Positions 22,351 to 34,064 of a stretch of DNA of 64,000 nucleotides are shown here, in pieces; position 1 is the first letter of the stretch, and each line of letters starts with the position of its first letter. Position numbers and translations under genes: made by a program. Source of the stretch: Dipteronia dyeriana (Eukaryota > Streptophyta > Magnoliopsida > Sapindales > Sapindaceae); contig CM065299.1 in the NCBI GenBank assembly GCA_032871835.1, positions 84,263,652-84,327,651 of the forward strand, given 5' to 3'. The notes beneath the pieces were generated by a model, which had not been told where the DNA came from, did not search any database, and saw only the letters and a program-made list of their open reading frames with translations.

Positions 22351-22589
22351 ACCTGTGGAAATCGGGTTCTTTGGAACATTGATTCAATTTTGATAATTAA
22401 TCTGTGGAAATTGGGTCTATTATTAGACACTGATTTCGAAATCAATTGCGGTTTCAATTGGGTAATCAGGTCTGCAATATTAGACACTGATTGTGATTTC
22501 CATCGTGAAATCTGATTTGATATCAATTGATATCCGTGCTATTATTTCTGATTTGATACTAAAACGATTTTGTTTTTGTTTCAGATATT
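22161..22589 (+). repeat. Copia-A leader minisatellite with (AT)n tract
   Basis: Four to five diverged copies of a ~35-50-base unit (GGAAATCGGGTTC..TTGGAACACTGATT) occur between the primer site and gag. They are interrupted by a pure (AT)n run at 22277-22347. Repeated leader units are non-coding; any role in RNA packaging is speculation. Confidence 0.75.
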
Positions 22590-25500
22590 ATGGCAAACAA
22601 ATCTAATGTGAACTCCAGTGTTCCACTAGAGACTCCGGAAGTTAATTCAAGTATGAGATTAGATACTTCGGCTGTGAACTCCTTGCTGGTGGGCCAGGTA
22701 CCTGTAGTATTGCCTACTGTGGCCACAACGACTTCGGTCATCAACTCCTTCGTGAGAAATATGCCTGATCCGGTGATGAGCCAGTATATGAGTTAAGGGA
22801 ATGTTCCTATGGAAAATCCCTACATGAATTCGATACCTTTACCGATGAATCATATGGAGAAGCTTGATAAGTTCAGTGGACCGAATTTTAAATGATGGCA
22901 GCAAAAGATGCTGTTTTATTTGACCACACTGAACCTCAGCAGGTCCTTGATTGAAGATGCTCCTAAACCTAATAATGGTGAAGAGCGTGATGTTCAGGTA
23001 TGGAATGCTATTGATTCATGGAATCACTCGGATTCCTGTGCGGTAATTACATACTGAACGGGCTATCAGATTCGCTATATAGCATTTATTCTTCAAAGAA
23101 AACAACCAAAGAACTGTGGGAATCATTAGACCGCAAATACAAAACTGAGGATGATTGGTCCAAGAAGTTTATCTTTGGTCGGTTTCTTGATTACAAGATG
23201 GGGGATTCCAAGACAGTTAAGAGTCAAGTCCAAGAGCTACAGGTGATTCTGCATGGGATACATGCTGAAAGGATGACCCTGAGTGAAACTCTCCAGGTGG
23301 CTGTAATCATTGAGAAGCTTCCTCCTTCATGGAAAGAGTTCAAAAACTATTTCAAACACAAGCGAAAGAAGATGAAGATCGAGGATCTGATTCTCAAGCT
23401 TCTTATTCAGAAAGATCACATGAATTATGACAAGAAAGATGTCAATGCACCTTAAGCGAAGATCAATATGGTTGAGCATGGGCAAAGTTCTAAACCAAAA
23501 AAGAACAAGCCTGGGAAAGGATCCAAATTGGGACCTAAGGGAGGAGTCTCTAAGAAACCAAAATTCCAATAGAAGTGCTTCAACTGTGACAAGCTGGGTC
23601 ACAAATCTTCTAAGTGCAGGTTGCCAAAGAAGAAGAAGAACCACGAGGCAAACGTGGTTGCTGGGATCTCAAGAGATGTATCCGAGATCAATCTCTTTGT
23701 AGTTGTGAAAGAAACAAACCTTGTTGGATCAAACCCAAGGGAGTGGTGGTTGGATATTGAGGCCACTCGTCATATATGCTCTGACAGGGAGATATTCAAT
23801 ACATTTGAAGAAATGAAGAATAAAGAAAAGTTGTATATGGGTAACTCAGCCACATCTGACGTGAAGGGACGTGGTCAAGTCATTCTCAAGATGACCTCTG
23901 GTATAATCCTAAGCTTGAACAATGTGTTGTATGTACTTGATATTCACAAGAACTTGGTGTCTGGTTCATTGCTCAATCAACATGGGCTTAAGATGGTGAT
24001 TGAATCAGACAAAGTGGTTTTAGCCAAGTAGGGAACTTATGTGGGTAGGGTATATGTAACTAAAGGGCTGTTTAAGATTAATGTATCTGTTGTCAAAAGA
24101 ACAATCAATAAAGATAATTCTTCAGTTTATTTGCTTGAGTCTTCTGATTTATGGCATGGTGGACTAGGACACGTTAATTATGATACTTTGCGTAGATCAA
24201 TTAACTTAAATCATATTCCTGCATTCAATATAGATCCTAAACATAAGTGTGAAGTTTGCGTTGAAGCAAAACTAACAAGTTCATCATTTCAAATTATTGA
24301 AAGGAAATCTGAACTTCTTGATTTTATTCACACATATATATGTGATTTATAATTTGTTCAAACAAGAGGTGACAAAAAATATTTCATCACATTTATAGAT
24401 GATAGCACCAAATACTGCAATGCATATTTGTTAAAAAATAAGGATGAAGCTATAGAGAAGTTTAGTCTCTATAAAACTGAAGTTGAGAATCAATCCAACA
24501 AGAAAATCAAGGTACTGAGAAGTGACCGAGGTGGTGAATATGTAGCACCGTTTGGTGAATTCTGTGCACAACACGGAATCATACATCAAGCTGCTGCACC
24601 ATATTCCCCTTAGCAAAACGGTATTACAGAACGTAAAAATAGTACATTGAAAGAGATGATGAATGCAATGCTGATAAGTTCTGGAGTGCCTCAGAACATG
24701 TGGGGTGATGCTATATTGTCTAGCAATTACCTTTTAAACAAGGTACCCCGAAAGAAAGAAGACAAGACACCATATGAACTATGGAAAGGAAGAAAGCCTT
24801 CCTATAAATTCTTACGAATGTAGGGGTGTCTTGCCAAAGTAGCCGTACCTATACCTAAGAAGGTGAAAATAGGTTCGAAAACTGTTGACTGCATTTTCAT
24901 TGGATATGCACAAAACAGTAGTGCTCATTGATTGTTGGTCTATAAATCTGACATATAAGATATACACAAAAACACGATAATGAAATCTAGAAATGCAATG
25001 TTCTTTGAACATGTATTTCCATGTAAATCTAATGATGAAGCAAGTTCGTCAAAACGAACACATGCTGATAGTTGTGAGGATCAAGAACAAGGAAATGAAG
25101 TAGAGGATGAACCTAGACGTAGCAAAAGAGCAAGGACGAAAACGTCTTTCGGTACAGATTTTATGACCTATTTGCTAGAAGGTGAACCTCGAACTTTCAA
25201 AGAAGCGGTAAGCTCTTCTGAAGGACTCTTGTTGAAAGAGGCAATTAAGAGCGAAATTGATTCCATCCTTCAAAATCTTACTTGGGAATTAGTGGATCTT
25301 CCTCTGGGATGTAAACCGCTAGGATCGAAATGGATTTTTAAAAGAAAGATGGAAGCAGATGGATCAATTGATAAATATAAGGCCAGACTTGTAATTAAAG
25401 GTTACAATCAACGCGAAGACCTAGACTACTTTGATACATATTCTACTGTGACGAGAATAACATCTATTAGAATGATACTTCCAATCCCAGCTTTGCGAAA

Positions 25501-26720
25501 TCTTGAAGTACATTAAATGGATGTGAAAACGACTTTCTTAAATGGAGATTTAGATGAAAAAATTTACATGGAACAACCTGAGGGTTTTTCTACTCCAGGA
25601 CAAGGAAAGAAAGTCTGTAAATTGGTGAAGTATTTATATGGTTTAAAGCACCAAAACAATGGCATGAGAAATTGACAATGCTATGATGTCAAACAGATTT
25701 AAGATCAACGAATATGACAAATGTGTTTATGTCAAGGACACAGAAAATGGCTATGTCATTGTGTGCCTTTACGTTGATGACATGCTCATTGTTGGTAGTG
25801 ATGATAAAATGGTCGAATCTACCAAGGATATGTTGAAATCAAGATTTGATATGAAAGATATGGGACCGGCTGATGTAATGTTGGGAATGAGAATCTTAAG
25901 GACATCTAACGGACTCACACTAAGTCAATCACACTATATTGACATGATTCTTGAGAAATTCAACAAAAATGATTCTGGAATTTCTAGAACACTAGTAGAT
26001 ACAAATCTACATCTATCTAAGAATAAGGGTGAGAGCATCTCTAAACTAGAATATTCTCGAGTGATAAAAAGTCTGATGTACTTAACAAGTTGTACAAGAC
26101 CAGACATAGTGAATGCAGTCAGCAAATTAAGCAGATATACGAGTTATCCAGGAACCGATCACTGGAAAGGAATAGTAAGAGTACTGAAGTACTTATGATT
26201 CACTCGTAATCATGGAATGCATTATACCAGATATCCAGTGGTCCTAGAAGGATACACTGATGCTAACTAGATATCTGATATGAAGAATTCAAAATCCACT
26301 AGTGGGTATGTGTTCACACTAGGTGGTGCAGCGGTATCTTGGAAATCCTCCAAACAAACATGTATAGCCAGATCCACCATGGAATCTGAGTTTATAGCAT
26401 TAGATAAATGTGGAGAAGAGGCTGAATGGCTACGCCAATTCTTAGAAGATATTCCAAGATGGCCAAAACCTGTACCGGCGATTTGCATTCACTCTGATAG
26501 TCAATTAGCAATAGGAAGAGCACAGAGCAACATGTATAATGGGAAGTCTAGACATATACGTCGAAGACATAATACCATTAGACAACTTATCTCAACTGGG
26601 GTTATCACTATTGACTATGTAAGGTTAAAAGATAACATTGCAGATCCGCTAACTAAAGGGTTAAACAGAGAACTAGTTGAGCCATCATCGAGAGGAATGA
26701 GATTAAAGCCCATTAGATAA
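22590..26720 (+). pseudogene. Copia-A gag-pol pseudogene
   Basis: Gag starts at 22590 (MANKSN) and continues through KLDKFSGPNFK, a ~145-residue capsid-like block (23018-23455) and the zinc knuckle CFNCDKLGHKSSKC (about 23576-23617). The protease active-site region reads WWLDIEATRHIC, so the usual D-T/S-G-A is lost. Integrase has the H/C zinc motif with CEVC (24160-24270), FIDDST, LRSDRGGEY and ITERKN. Reverse transcriptase spans about 25200-26200 with intact LYVDDMLI (about 25765). RNase H follows with [16 protein letters not shown] and HSDSQLAI, ending at 26720. There are about a dozen in-frame stops, many at former Trp, Gln or Lys codons (for example 22889, 23454, 24031, 24352, 24613, 25516), plus a frameshift near 25650. 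Confidence 0.9.
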
Positions 26721-27314
26721 AAAGTCAATACAATGGACACCCAACCTAGTTGACTGGAGATCCCAAGATCTAGGTTCAATGGGACAACCAAGTTGTAAGA
26801 CTCAGTTGGGTTACCCTCAGGTCCATTCCTATGATGAAACTGTGATGCCCGTAGGGAAAAGGTTAAACTATGGTTTTTAATGATTCTTATGCGTCGAAAT
26901 TCATAGCTATGGAAATCCGAGCAGAGTAAATCAAGTTACTCTTAATTAAGAAATCACCTATGTGAGAGAGAAGTAGGGCCGCTTCTAAAAGAGAATAGTG
27001 AAGGGCTATATTCTTCAGAGACTCTCACAGAACCAGACGCATGTTCATGGCCAAAACGAACATAAAAATGAGAACCAAATCGGGTCTGGAAGATACCTGT
27101 GTAAGGTGTGTGATCGTTTATACAAAACAACAGAACAGTTCAAGGATATCACATCTACTGATCAGCCAGTAAAGTAAGCATACCTTTACAAGGGAAGGTT
27201 CAAAGGGTAACACCCACCTATCCTATGCTACCTATCCTATGCAGGTTTCGACCGTTTGAACTTACCAAACATCTTCTTTTTGTCTCCTAGGTCAATTTCA
27301 TTCATGTGGGGGAT
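26721..27314 (+). other. Copia-A 3' untranslated region and polypurine tract
   Basis: Non-coding. It ends in the purine-rich CATGTGGGGGAT just before the LTR TG, the expected plus-strand primer. A CCTATCCTATGC-type 13-base segment is duplicated near 27218-27243. Confidence 0.6.
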
Positions 27315-28293
27315 TGTTGGATATTTTGTGATAAACTCTCATTTTGAGAGCAAAAATTAAGTATGATAAATTCCATAGAAATGGAAGATTAAAGTGGATT
27401 CGAATTCTCCTCCGTAAGAACTTCGAAATGGTATACTTAAATTCACAAAATGGTTAATGGGTGAATGAGAAATTGAGTCTCAAAGTGGACCCATTGTGTA
27501 AGGAATAAAATGAATCCCACATTGCTTAGGGAAATCACTTATATATACTTTATAAATGAATGTGTGATATGAGCTATCAACATGTGTCGCATAGAGGCTC
27601 TCTCTCTCGTGCGCAAAGAGGGGGTGCAAATTATGGACCCCGAACCTTTGAATGCATGACTCGTGTGTGGGGGCGACCTGCGGACACGAATGCCGCTCCA
27701 ATTGGATCGTGAGAGTCCAATTGACCTTTTGCCACTTTCCTAAGTCAACGTTTTTTATTGTGATGAATAAGGAAAACTTTAATTGTTTGGATTCTGATTT
27801 CTTACTTGATCACTAAGAATACAGAATCGGGTTTTAATTAGAAATAAATCTCTTTGGATAATATTATCTAATTAAATTATTTTCTTATTAAATCAAAAAT
27901 GAATTTTCCAAAATTATCCCGAATTAATCCCAAAACCCTAGTGTTTCGGTTTCGGTATTTAATACCTCTAATATTCTATTCAACCTACCGAATAGAAATA
28001 CAAAATTTTGAGGCATCAATATTCTTATTCTTCTTCTCTGCTTCTTGGTAAGTTTAAACACGATTTGAGTTCGCTGGTAGTGGTGTGTTTAGGCTTACCA
28101 CTGGTTGAACCGTTGTACCTTGGGAGACAATTGCCTAATACACATACGGTGTTTTTTGGCGAAATTGTCTTAAGGACACCGTGTAAAACACGGGCCTCGG
28201 TTCATACACTGTTTTCTAATGTGTTGCTTTCTTGTGTTGTTACTTTCTGTTTCCAGATACCTACTAGATTTCTTTTTGGAATTAGGATTTACA
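27315..28293 (+). repeat. Copia-A 3' LTR
   Basis: 979 bases, collinear with the 5' LTR. It is immediately followed by target duplication AAGTC and gypsy integrase sequence on the other strand. Confidence 0.88.
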
Positions 28294-29400
28294 AAGTCTT
28301 CAATATTAAAAATTGGACTGGTGGTATACTCTTGTGGCAAACCGATAACATAAGAATTTGGACCATTTTTTTTTACAACCTGGAAGGGACCTGCACGTCG
28401 AGCATGAAGCTTACTATATTTTCCAAGGGGAATCTGTTCAGACCGTAAACGAACCATGACCAAATCACCAACCTCAAACTTCTTGTATCTTCGGTGCAAA
28501 TTGGCATGGTGAGCATATTTTTCAGTTTGAAGATACATTCTCCTTCTAACCTTTTCATGAACTGTCTACATATGAGCTGCGAAATCCAAACTAGCTTCAC
28601 TAGATCGCTGGGACTCAGGCAATGCAACAATACCCAAAGAAGTGCGAGGGCTCATGCCATTTACAAGCTAAAAAGGAGTGCTCCCACTGGTGTGGTTCAT
28701 AGAATTATTATTGGCAAATTCAGCATGTGGCAAAAGTAAATCCTAGCTAGTGGTGTGTTCCTGAATCAAGCAACACAATAATTTTCCTAAGCTATGATTG
28801 ATTACCTCCGTCTGCCCACTAGTTTACCAGTGGAACGCACTTGAAAATGAAAGTTTAGTGCCAAGCTTGGCCTAGAGTGTCTTTTAGAAATAGCTCACAA
28901 ATTTAACATAGCGATCAGTTTACCAGTGGAACGCACTTGAAAATGAAAGTTTAGTGCCAAGCTTAGCCCAGAGTGTCTTTTAGAAATAGCTCACAAATTT
29001 AACATAGCGATCAGAAACAATATCAGTAGGAAGGCCATGTAACCTGACAACTTCTTAAAAAAAATAGAAGCAATGTTAGAAGCATTGAATGTTTTGCGAC
29101 ATGGCATTAAATAAGCCATCTTTGAAAAGCAGTCATCTACCACCATTATCGAATTATGATTTTGTTGCGTACGTGGCAAACCAAGGACGAAGTCCATACT
29201 GAGATCGATCCCAGACTGGTGAGGAATTGGTAATGAAGTGTAGAGACCCGTGTTCTGCTTTGTACCTTTATTAACCTGACATGTACGACATCAGTCAGCC
29301 ATAGTGTGCACGTCATGCCTCAAGTGCAACCAAAAGAACCTGTCAGCCACTAAAGAATTGGTTTTATCAAAACTAAAATGGCTAGTTAACCCGCCTTGGG
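28294..29400 (-). pseudogene. Gypsy integrase (zinc-binding, catalytic core, C-terminal part)
   Basis: Minus-strand order: [11 protein letters not shown] zinc-binding pair (about 29270), [12 protein letters not shown] with the first catalytic Asp (about 29185), [18 protein letters not shown], then a segment around the second Asp that is duplicated (28821-29012), then C-terminal LHRRYKKFEVGDLVMVRL and GPFQVVKKNG. It stops abruptly at 28294, where Copia-A inserted. Stops and frameshifts throughout. Confidence 0.85.
28821..29012. repeat. 96-bp tandem duplication inside the gypsy integrase
   Basis: AGTTTACCAGTGGAACGCAC through AACATAGCGATC occurs twice in a row (28821-28916 and 28917-29012) with only two or so differences. 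96 bases is 32 codons, so the frame is kept. The unit covers the stretch from the second catalytic Asp region to the conserved HPQT-like segment. Confidence 0.9.
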
Positions 29401-29990
29401 CCCATTAGTAAACAAATCCTACCGCTTTTGGTGAGGAACCCTTCTGAAATAGAAAAATCAGTTTGGTCGGTGAGTGCGTTGGTTTATAGGGCTGTCCAAA
29501 TAATTTTGAAATCCTGGTCTATTGCATAATCATCATTTATTGTTCCAAAACAAGTTGTGTTGGCAGTGATTGCAGCAAGTATGTGTGGTCTTCGACTGAG
29601 TGCATCGACCATTTTGTTTTCCTGCCCAGCCGTATGTCGAATTATGAATGTAAATGGTTGAAGATAGTTGAACAACCTGGCATGTTTTGCATTCAACCTG
29701 TGTTGAGAATGACAGGGTTTCAAGGAGTCATGGTCAGTAAATAAAACAAATTCTCGATGTATTAGATAATGATGCTAATGTTTCAAGGTCTGAACCAAAG
29801 CATAAAACTCTAAATCATAGGCTGAGTAATTTCGTCTAGCCTCATTAAGTTTTTCACTGATATACACCACATGGTGCCTTTCCTGACTTAGTACTCCCCC
29901 AGTGCCAATGTTAGAGGCGTCATAGGCCGCTTTAAAAACTTTTTAAAAAGTCAAGTAGTTTGAGGACATGGGCGGATGACATTTTACTCT
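29401..29990 (-). pseudogene. Gypsy RNase H domain
   Basis: Minus-strand translation shows the typical LxSQHRLNAKHARLFNYLQ stretch followed by FTFIIRHTAGQENKMVDALSRR, the C-terminal signature of Ty3 RNase H. Upstream (up to ~29990) are fragments of the N-terminal half in other frames. Confidence 0.82.
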
Positions 29991-30990
29991 TTACCTGTTC
30001 AAAAGCTTTGGCAGCCGCAGGAGATCAACTAAAACTTTTAGACTTTAGACAATTTGTCATTGGTGATGTAATGGTGTTGAACCCCTATATAAACCTTTGA
30101 GATAATGACATCAAACCAAGGAAACTCCGGATATCAAAGAAAGAACATGGCTCGAGCCAATCTTAGATTGCTTGAACTTTAGATGGATCAACTTTGACCC
30201 CCTTATAAGAAGACACTATGAACCCTAAGAAGTTGGTCTTTTCTTTGAGATAAGAGCACTTATTTTTGTTGATGTAAAGCTGCTCTTTCTTGAGTGTCTC
30301 CAAAACCTTCTGTAAGTGTTCTAAATGGGTTGTAAAAGACTCATTAAAAATACATAATCGTCAAAATAGACCATAATAAACTTACCCATGACTGGTCTAA
30401 GCGCTTGGGTCATCACCCACATGAATGTACTTGGGACATTTGTGAGACCAAAGGGCATGACGAGCCATTCATACAACCCCTCCTTAGTCTTGAAAGTGGT
30501 TTTCTTTTCATCCCCAGGTTTAATTTGAATTTGATGATAACCGCTCCTTAGGTCTTTTTTGATGAAATTTTTTACACCATTCAACTGATTTAAACTGATC
30601 TAACATGTCATCAAGGCGTGGGATCGGAAATCGGTATTTAATTATGATTTTGTTCATTTCTCAACTGTCAATTCACATCCTCCAACTTCTGCTTTTTTTT
30701 TTTTTTTGGAATGAGCAATGCTGGCCTAGCTCATGGGCTAAGACTCTCATGGATGAAACCCTTGTTAAGAAGCTCATGCATATGTCTTTGGAGTTCAACA
30801 TGTTCAGTAAGGCTCATCCGATAGTGGGGAAGATTAGGTACAGACAAACCTGGTACCTAGTCAATGCCATGATGGATGTCGCAATAGAGAGTTGTTGTGG
30901 GAGTTCTTCAGGCATCATGTCTTGGAACTCTTGGAGTAACAATTTAACACATTCAGGAACTGATCCATCCATTTGTTTTTTTCACGTCCA
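29991..30990 (-). pseudogene. Gypsy reverse transcriptase domain
   Basis: The central motifs are clear at 30584-30321: [38 protein letters not shown] and the catalytic YFDDY (usual form Y[VI]DDI/L). The N-terminal region around 30940-30640 reads as the [17 protein letters not shown] and LLTPKKD-like stretches in broken frames. A poly(T) run at 30693-30707 interrupts the Lys-rich segment. Non-functional. Confidence 0.8.
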
Positions 30991-31267
30991 ACTAAGAATA
31001 GGACAATGTTTCCATTTTGTACAACCTTTTTGACTTGGTGCACAATTCACATGGTGTTGGACTCCTTTGGGTACTCAAATTCTGTGTTTGGAAGTGGTTC
31101 CAACATCATTTTTCTATTCTAAAATTTAAATGAATAAGTTTTTTCCTTATCATCATAAGTAACACCTATATAGTACATCTAAGGCCGACATAATATGAGG
31201 TGATATATAGACATTGGCAACACGTCACACCACACTTGATCCATGTAATTTTTGTCTAAGGAAAACT

Positions 31268-31715
31268 TCACCAAACAACGATTTTGAACCGGAAATGAGT
31301 TACTGCATTAATCCAGTTGACTTTGTAGAGAGTTGGATGCTTTTCCAGGGGTAACCCAAGCCGATTGACCACCGCTTTTGCTACCATATTCATGCTGCTC
31401 CCATTATCAATTATAACATTTAAGGCTTTGTTTTCATATGCAACACGGGTGTGGAAGATGTTTGTCCACTTCCAATCTGTTGCCAATTGATCTACCTTCT
31501 TTCTTTGCCATGTTAACACATGTTGGATCATGCACATGGGAAAATCCATGGCTTGCAATCGTTCTTCGTTAGGTTTTGCTTATTCCGAATTAACAACATC
31601 CTAGTTCATATTTTCCTCATCACCAAATAACAGGTCTTTCTCACAAACATATGCTAACCTTTGGTCTCGAGTAAGGCAGACCACCACAGAGTGTCCAAAA
31701 CCTTTACATTTATAG
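31268..31715 (-). pseudogene. Gypsy protease domain and half of the gag zinc knuckle
   Basis: An open frame from 31558 to 31268 contains NVIIDNGSSMNMVA, the aspartic protease D-x-G-S active-site region. Upstream, next to the solo LTR (31690-31715), is the second half of the gag CCHC knuckle (KCKGFGHSVVVC). Confidence 0.78.
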
Positions 31716-32720
31716 TGTTATAGGGATTTTTTGATGGCGTGACAAGTCAACATGATTAGATATGCCACATTACAAGAGTCGGGAAAGATCAATCCAAGGC
31801 AATTAATAGGCGATCTTAAGGCCAAGTCGAGATTATCCAAGATGGTCAGGGAAGCTAACCGATCATGCATGAATAACCTGGTCGGGGAAGCTAGCCGATC
31901 GGGTAGAAATAACTTGGTCGGGACCATCCGATCGGGATAAAAGATGTCTGATCGGGATTAAACAATTGATCAGTTGGACAACGCGTGAGAGACATTAAAA
32001 TCAACTACAACTCAAATACGAAGAAAAATTGTCTTACCTAAATAAGGAATCTAGAGTCACACTCCAATAAGGAAATATCTCTATTTCCTCTCCATTATCA
32101 GAGAATTCTATTCAGGAAGGAGCTCAAAGCTTCCAGAAGGATAAACACCAAACAAGGAACGAGTCCAAATCAAACAATAACTCTGCTCTTCTAGAAGACT
32201 ACACACCGATTAGGAAATAAGTCCTAAATGGACTATTCAACTAGAATCCTACGAAGACTCTAATTCAATGCACAAGATATCAGAAACAAAAAAGAAGACA
32301 AATACGACTTCAACAAGTAACCAGTTTTAATTAAACACTATCACCTTTCTTTATTTGTGTAGTAAGGATTAGGCTTCTATACATATATAAATAGACCAAT
32401 AATCTCATTATAAAAAAGACATATACAAAAAAGATATGGACATAGACATATACAACAACACATAGAAAAGATACAAGAAGGAGAAAGAGAGAGATACGCC
32501 AAAAAGAAGAGATTGAGTGTGTAATCATTATATTATAATGGATTCTTCGCGCCGTCACCGGCGACCGTGGATGTTTTCCCGCCTTGGGGTTTTACCATGC
32601 AAATTTATATGTGCATGTTTTCTTCTCTTTTTTCTATTTTCTCCATAACATCTTCAACAATCTATAAAAACCTATTAGAAGCGTGATCATTCCCATACGA
32701 TCCAAAAATCACCGTCAACA
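31716..32720 (+). mobile_element. Solo LTR inserted in gypsy gag
   Basis: 1005 bases starting TGTTATAG and ending CGTCAACA (TG...CA, with TGTT/AACA terminal inverted bases). No element coding sequence accompanies it. The two halves of the gag zinc knuckle lie directly on either side. Flanking pentamers are TATAG and AGTAG, a partly decayed target duplication. A TATA-like CATATATAAATAG lies at about 32381-32393 on the plus strand, and the TTTTCCCGCCTTGGGG block near 32575 resembles the U5 part of copia-type LTRs. Most likely formed by recombination between the two LTRs of an element. Confidence 0.75.
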
Positions 32721-33757
32721 AGTAGCATTGCGGCCCTTTACCAAAAACCTTAGTTTTGCTCTTGCCATCATTACTGTTATTTCTCTTGGAAGTTTCGTCA
32801 GAGGATTTTGAGTTAGCAGCTGATGAAAACTGAAAACTTCCAGAGTCAGTGGAACAAAATCGACGGGAATTACCTAAAATTTGTCGTTCTAATTGCAACA
32901 CCATTTGATAAGCCTCTTCCACATTGTAAAGTCAGACTATTAGAATCTCATTGCGGATATCTGGTTTCAAACATTTTAGATAACGAGCCAACAATTGAGC
33001 CTCTGATTCACTCACCTTACTCTAGACCGTTAATTCATGGAACCGTTCTGTATACTTATCGAGTCTGGCGCTTTGACTCCATTGCAAAATGTCCTCATAA
33101 ACAAGTTGCTCATAGTTAATGGGAAGGTAATTGGTTTTTATTTTTCCTTCATGTCTTCTCACTCAGTAATAGGAGCCTGACGAGTTCGCTTGAGCCTCTC
33201 TTCTACGCTGCTCCACTAGGCACGAGCTGATCCTTTCAACTTGAGCTTGATGAATCGAACTTTGCAATCTTCTGTAACCGAGAACCAATCAAAGTAGTCT
33301 TCAAGCGCTTTCAATCATGGAAAGCAACAAGGTTCAGTTTTCCTACAAAATTAGAAACTTCTACCTTCATTCATTTAGTGACTTCGTCCAGGACATTTCC
33401 TCGAACATTACCTTCGTGTGGTTGTCTTTGAACATTTCTGAGTTCTCTTGACCTGACCCCGCCCATATGCACTTCCTCCTTATCTTCAACACTGTCCCCA
33501 ATTCCTTCTCTTCTCCTAGAAAAATGACATTCCCCTCTAGGCACTCGTCCCCACTCACGGCTGCTGCATTCATCAATTATGTTCAACCGATGCTGGACCA
33601 CATTCATGGTTTGAGATAACTGATCAATTTGTTGTTGGAAACTTGTTGAAGTTTGGGCAATATTCGTGTTTGGGTCTGAGAGAGGGTTCCGAGGGTTAGG
33701 AATGGTAAAACCATGATCTAACATGTTGTATAAGTGTCCACCTCTACTTTCCCACAT
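32721..33757 (-). pseudogene. Gypsy gag
   Basis: The minus-strand frame starts near 33757 (MWESRGGHLYN) with a Gln-rich coiled segment (FQQQIDQLSQTMNVV). Broken frames follow containing capsid-like stretches, for example LLARYLKCLKPDI and VEEAYQMVLQLERQI (about 32900). It ends in a Ser/Asn-rich and Lys-rich stretch and KGPQCY, the first half of the zinc knuckle, at the solo LTR border. Confidence 0.78.
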
Positions 33758-33780
33758 GAGGAAGTGTTATTAGCTCGGAA

Positions 33781-33796
33781 CCGGACTCTGATACCA
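33781..33796 (-). promoter_or_regulatory. Gypsy primer binding site (tRNA-iMet)
   Basis: The minus strand reads TGGTATCAGAGTCCGG, complementary to the 3' end of initiator tRNA-Met. It lies six bases from the candidate LTR end (TGATAAC at 33803 on the plus strand). Confidence 0.85.
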
Positions 33797-33802
33797 AAAA
33801 TT

Positions 33803-34064
33803 TGATAACACTTAAAACTGAAAACAAATAGATTCTCAGGATTTCATAATCACACTAAAACTTGAGACTTGCTTGGAATCTCTCCAAAACATATAAGAGC
33901 TACTAAACTAATCTGCATTATCATTCAAAACAAGAATTTAAATAGTCTAACTATAAATAAACTGATTAAGAATTTTAAGCAACTAACAACAAACATAAAC
34001 AACTAAGCTCTAAATAAGGACCCATTTTCAAACATGGAAAAGTGGGTTGCTCTACAAAATGCCA
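33803..34064 (-). repeat. Candidate gypsy 5' LTR
   Basis: Adjacent to the primer site. On the plus strand it starts TGATAACA and a possible end is AAAATGCCA at 34064. On the minus strand a TATTTATAG TATA-like box lies near 33950. The outer boundary is a guess because no second LTR is available. Confidence 0.45.

Larger units (their letters stand above)
21104..28293 (+). mobile_element. Copia-A: full-length but inactive Ty1/copia element
   Basis: Both ends are LTRs starting TGTTGGATATTTTGTG (21104 and 27315) and ending GGATTTACA (22074 and 28293). They are flanked by the 5-bp target duplication AAGTC (21099-21103 and 28294-28298). A purine-rich CATGTGGGGGAT tract precedes the 3' LTR. Gene order is gag, protease, integrase, reverse transcriptase, RNase H, as in copia. 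About nine substitutions in the first ~270 bases between the LTRs (by eye) point to a moderately old insertion. Many stops make it non-functional. Confidence 0.9.
20807..34064 (-). mobile_element. Ty3/gypsy chromovirus, decayed, with two nested insertions
   Basis: Minus-strand order, high to low coordinate: candidate 5' LTR (33803-34064), PBS complementary to initiator tRNA-Met (33781-33796), gag, zinc knuckle, protease, reverse transcriptase, RNase H, integrase, chromodomain-like C-terminus (ending at 20807). Integrase after RT plus a C-terminal chromodomain defines the chromovirus group. Copia-A (21104-28293) splits it just before the chromodomain, and a solo LTR (31716-32720) splits it at the gag zinc knuckle. 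On either side of both insertions the translated domains continue in order, which supports the nesting. Many stops and frameshifts are present. A 3' LTR was not found. Confidence 0.85.

Noticed and set aside
22272..22526. 84-codon minus-strand open frame ending in a Tyr-Ile repeat
   Set aside because: It is translation of the (AT)n tract in the Copia-A leader.
28170..28538. 122-codon minus-strand open frame
   Set aside because: It is a chimera that reads from gypsy integrase across the target duplication into the antisense strand of the Copia-A LTR.
31752..31940. Small basic plus-strand open frame with internal repetition (31.75-31.94 kb)
   Set aside because: It lies inside the solo LTR; the repetition reflects CTGGTCGGG/CCGATCGGG DNA words, not a protein.
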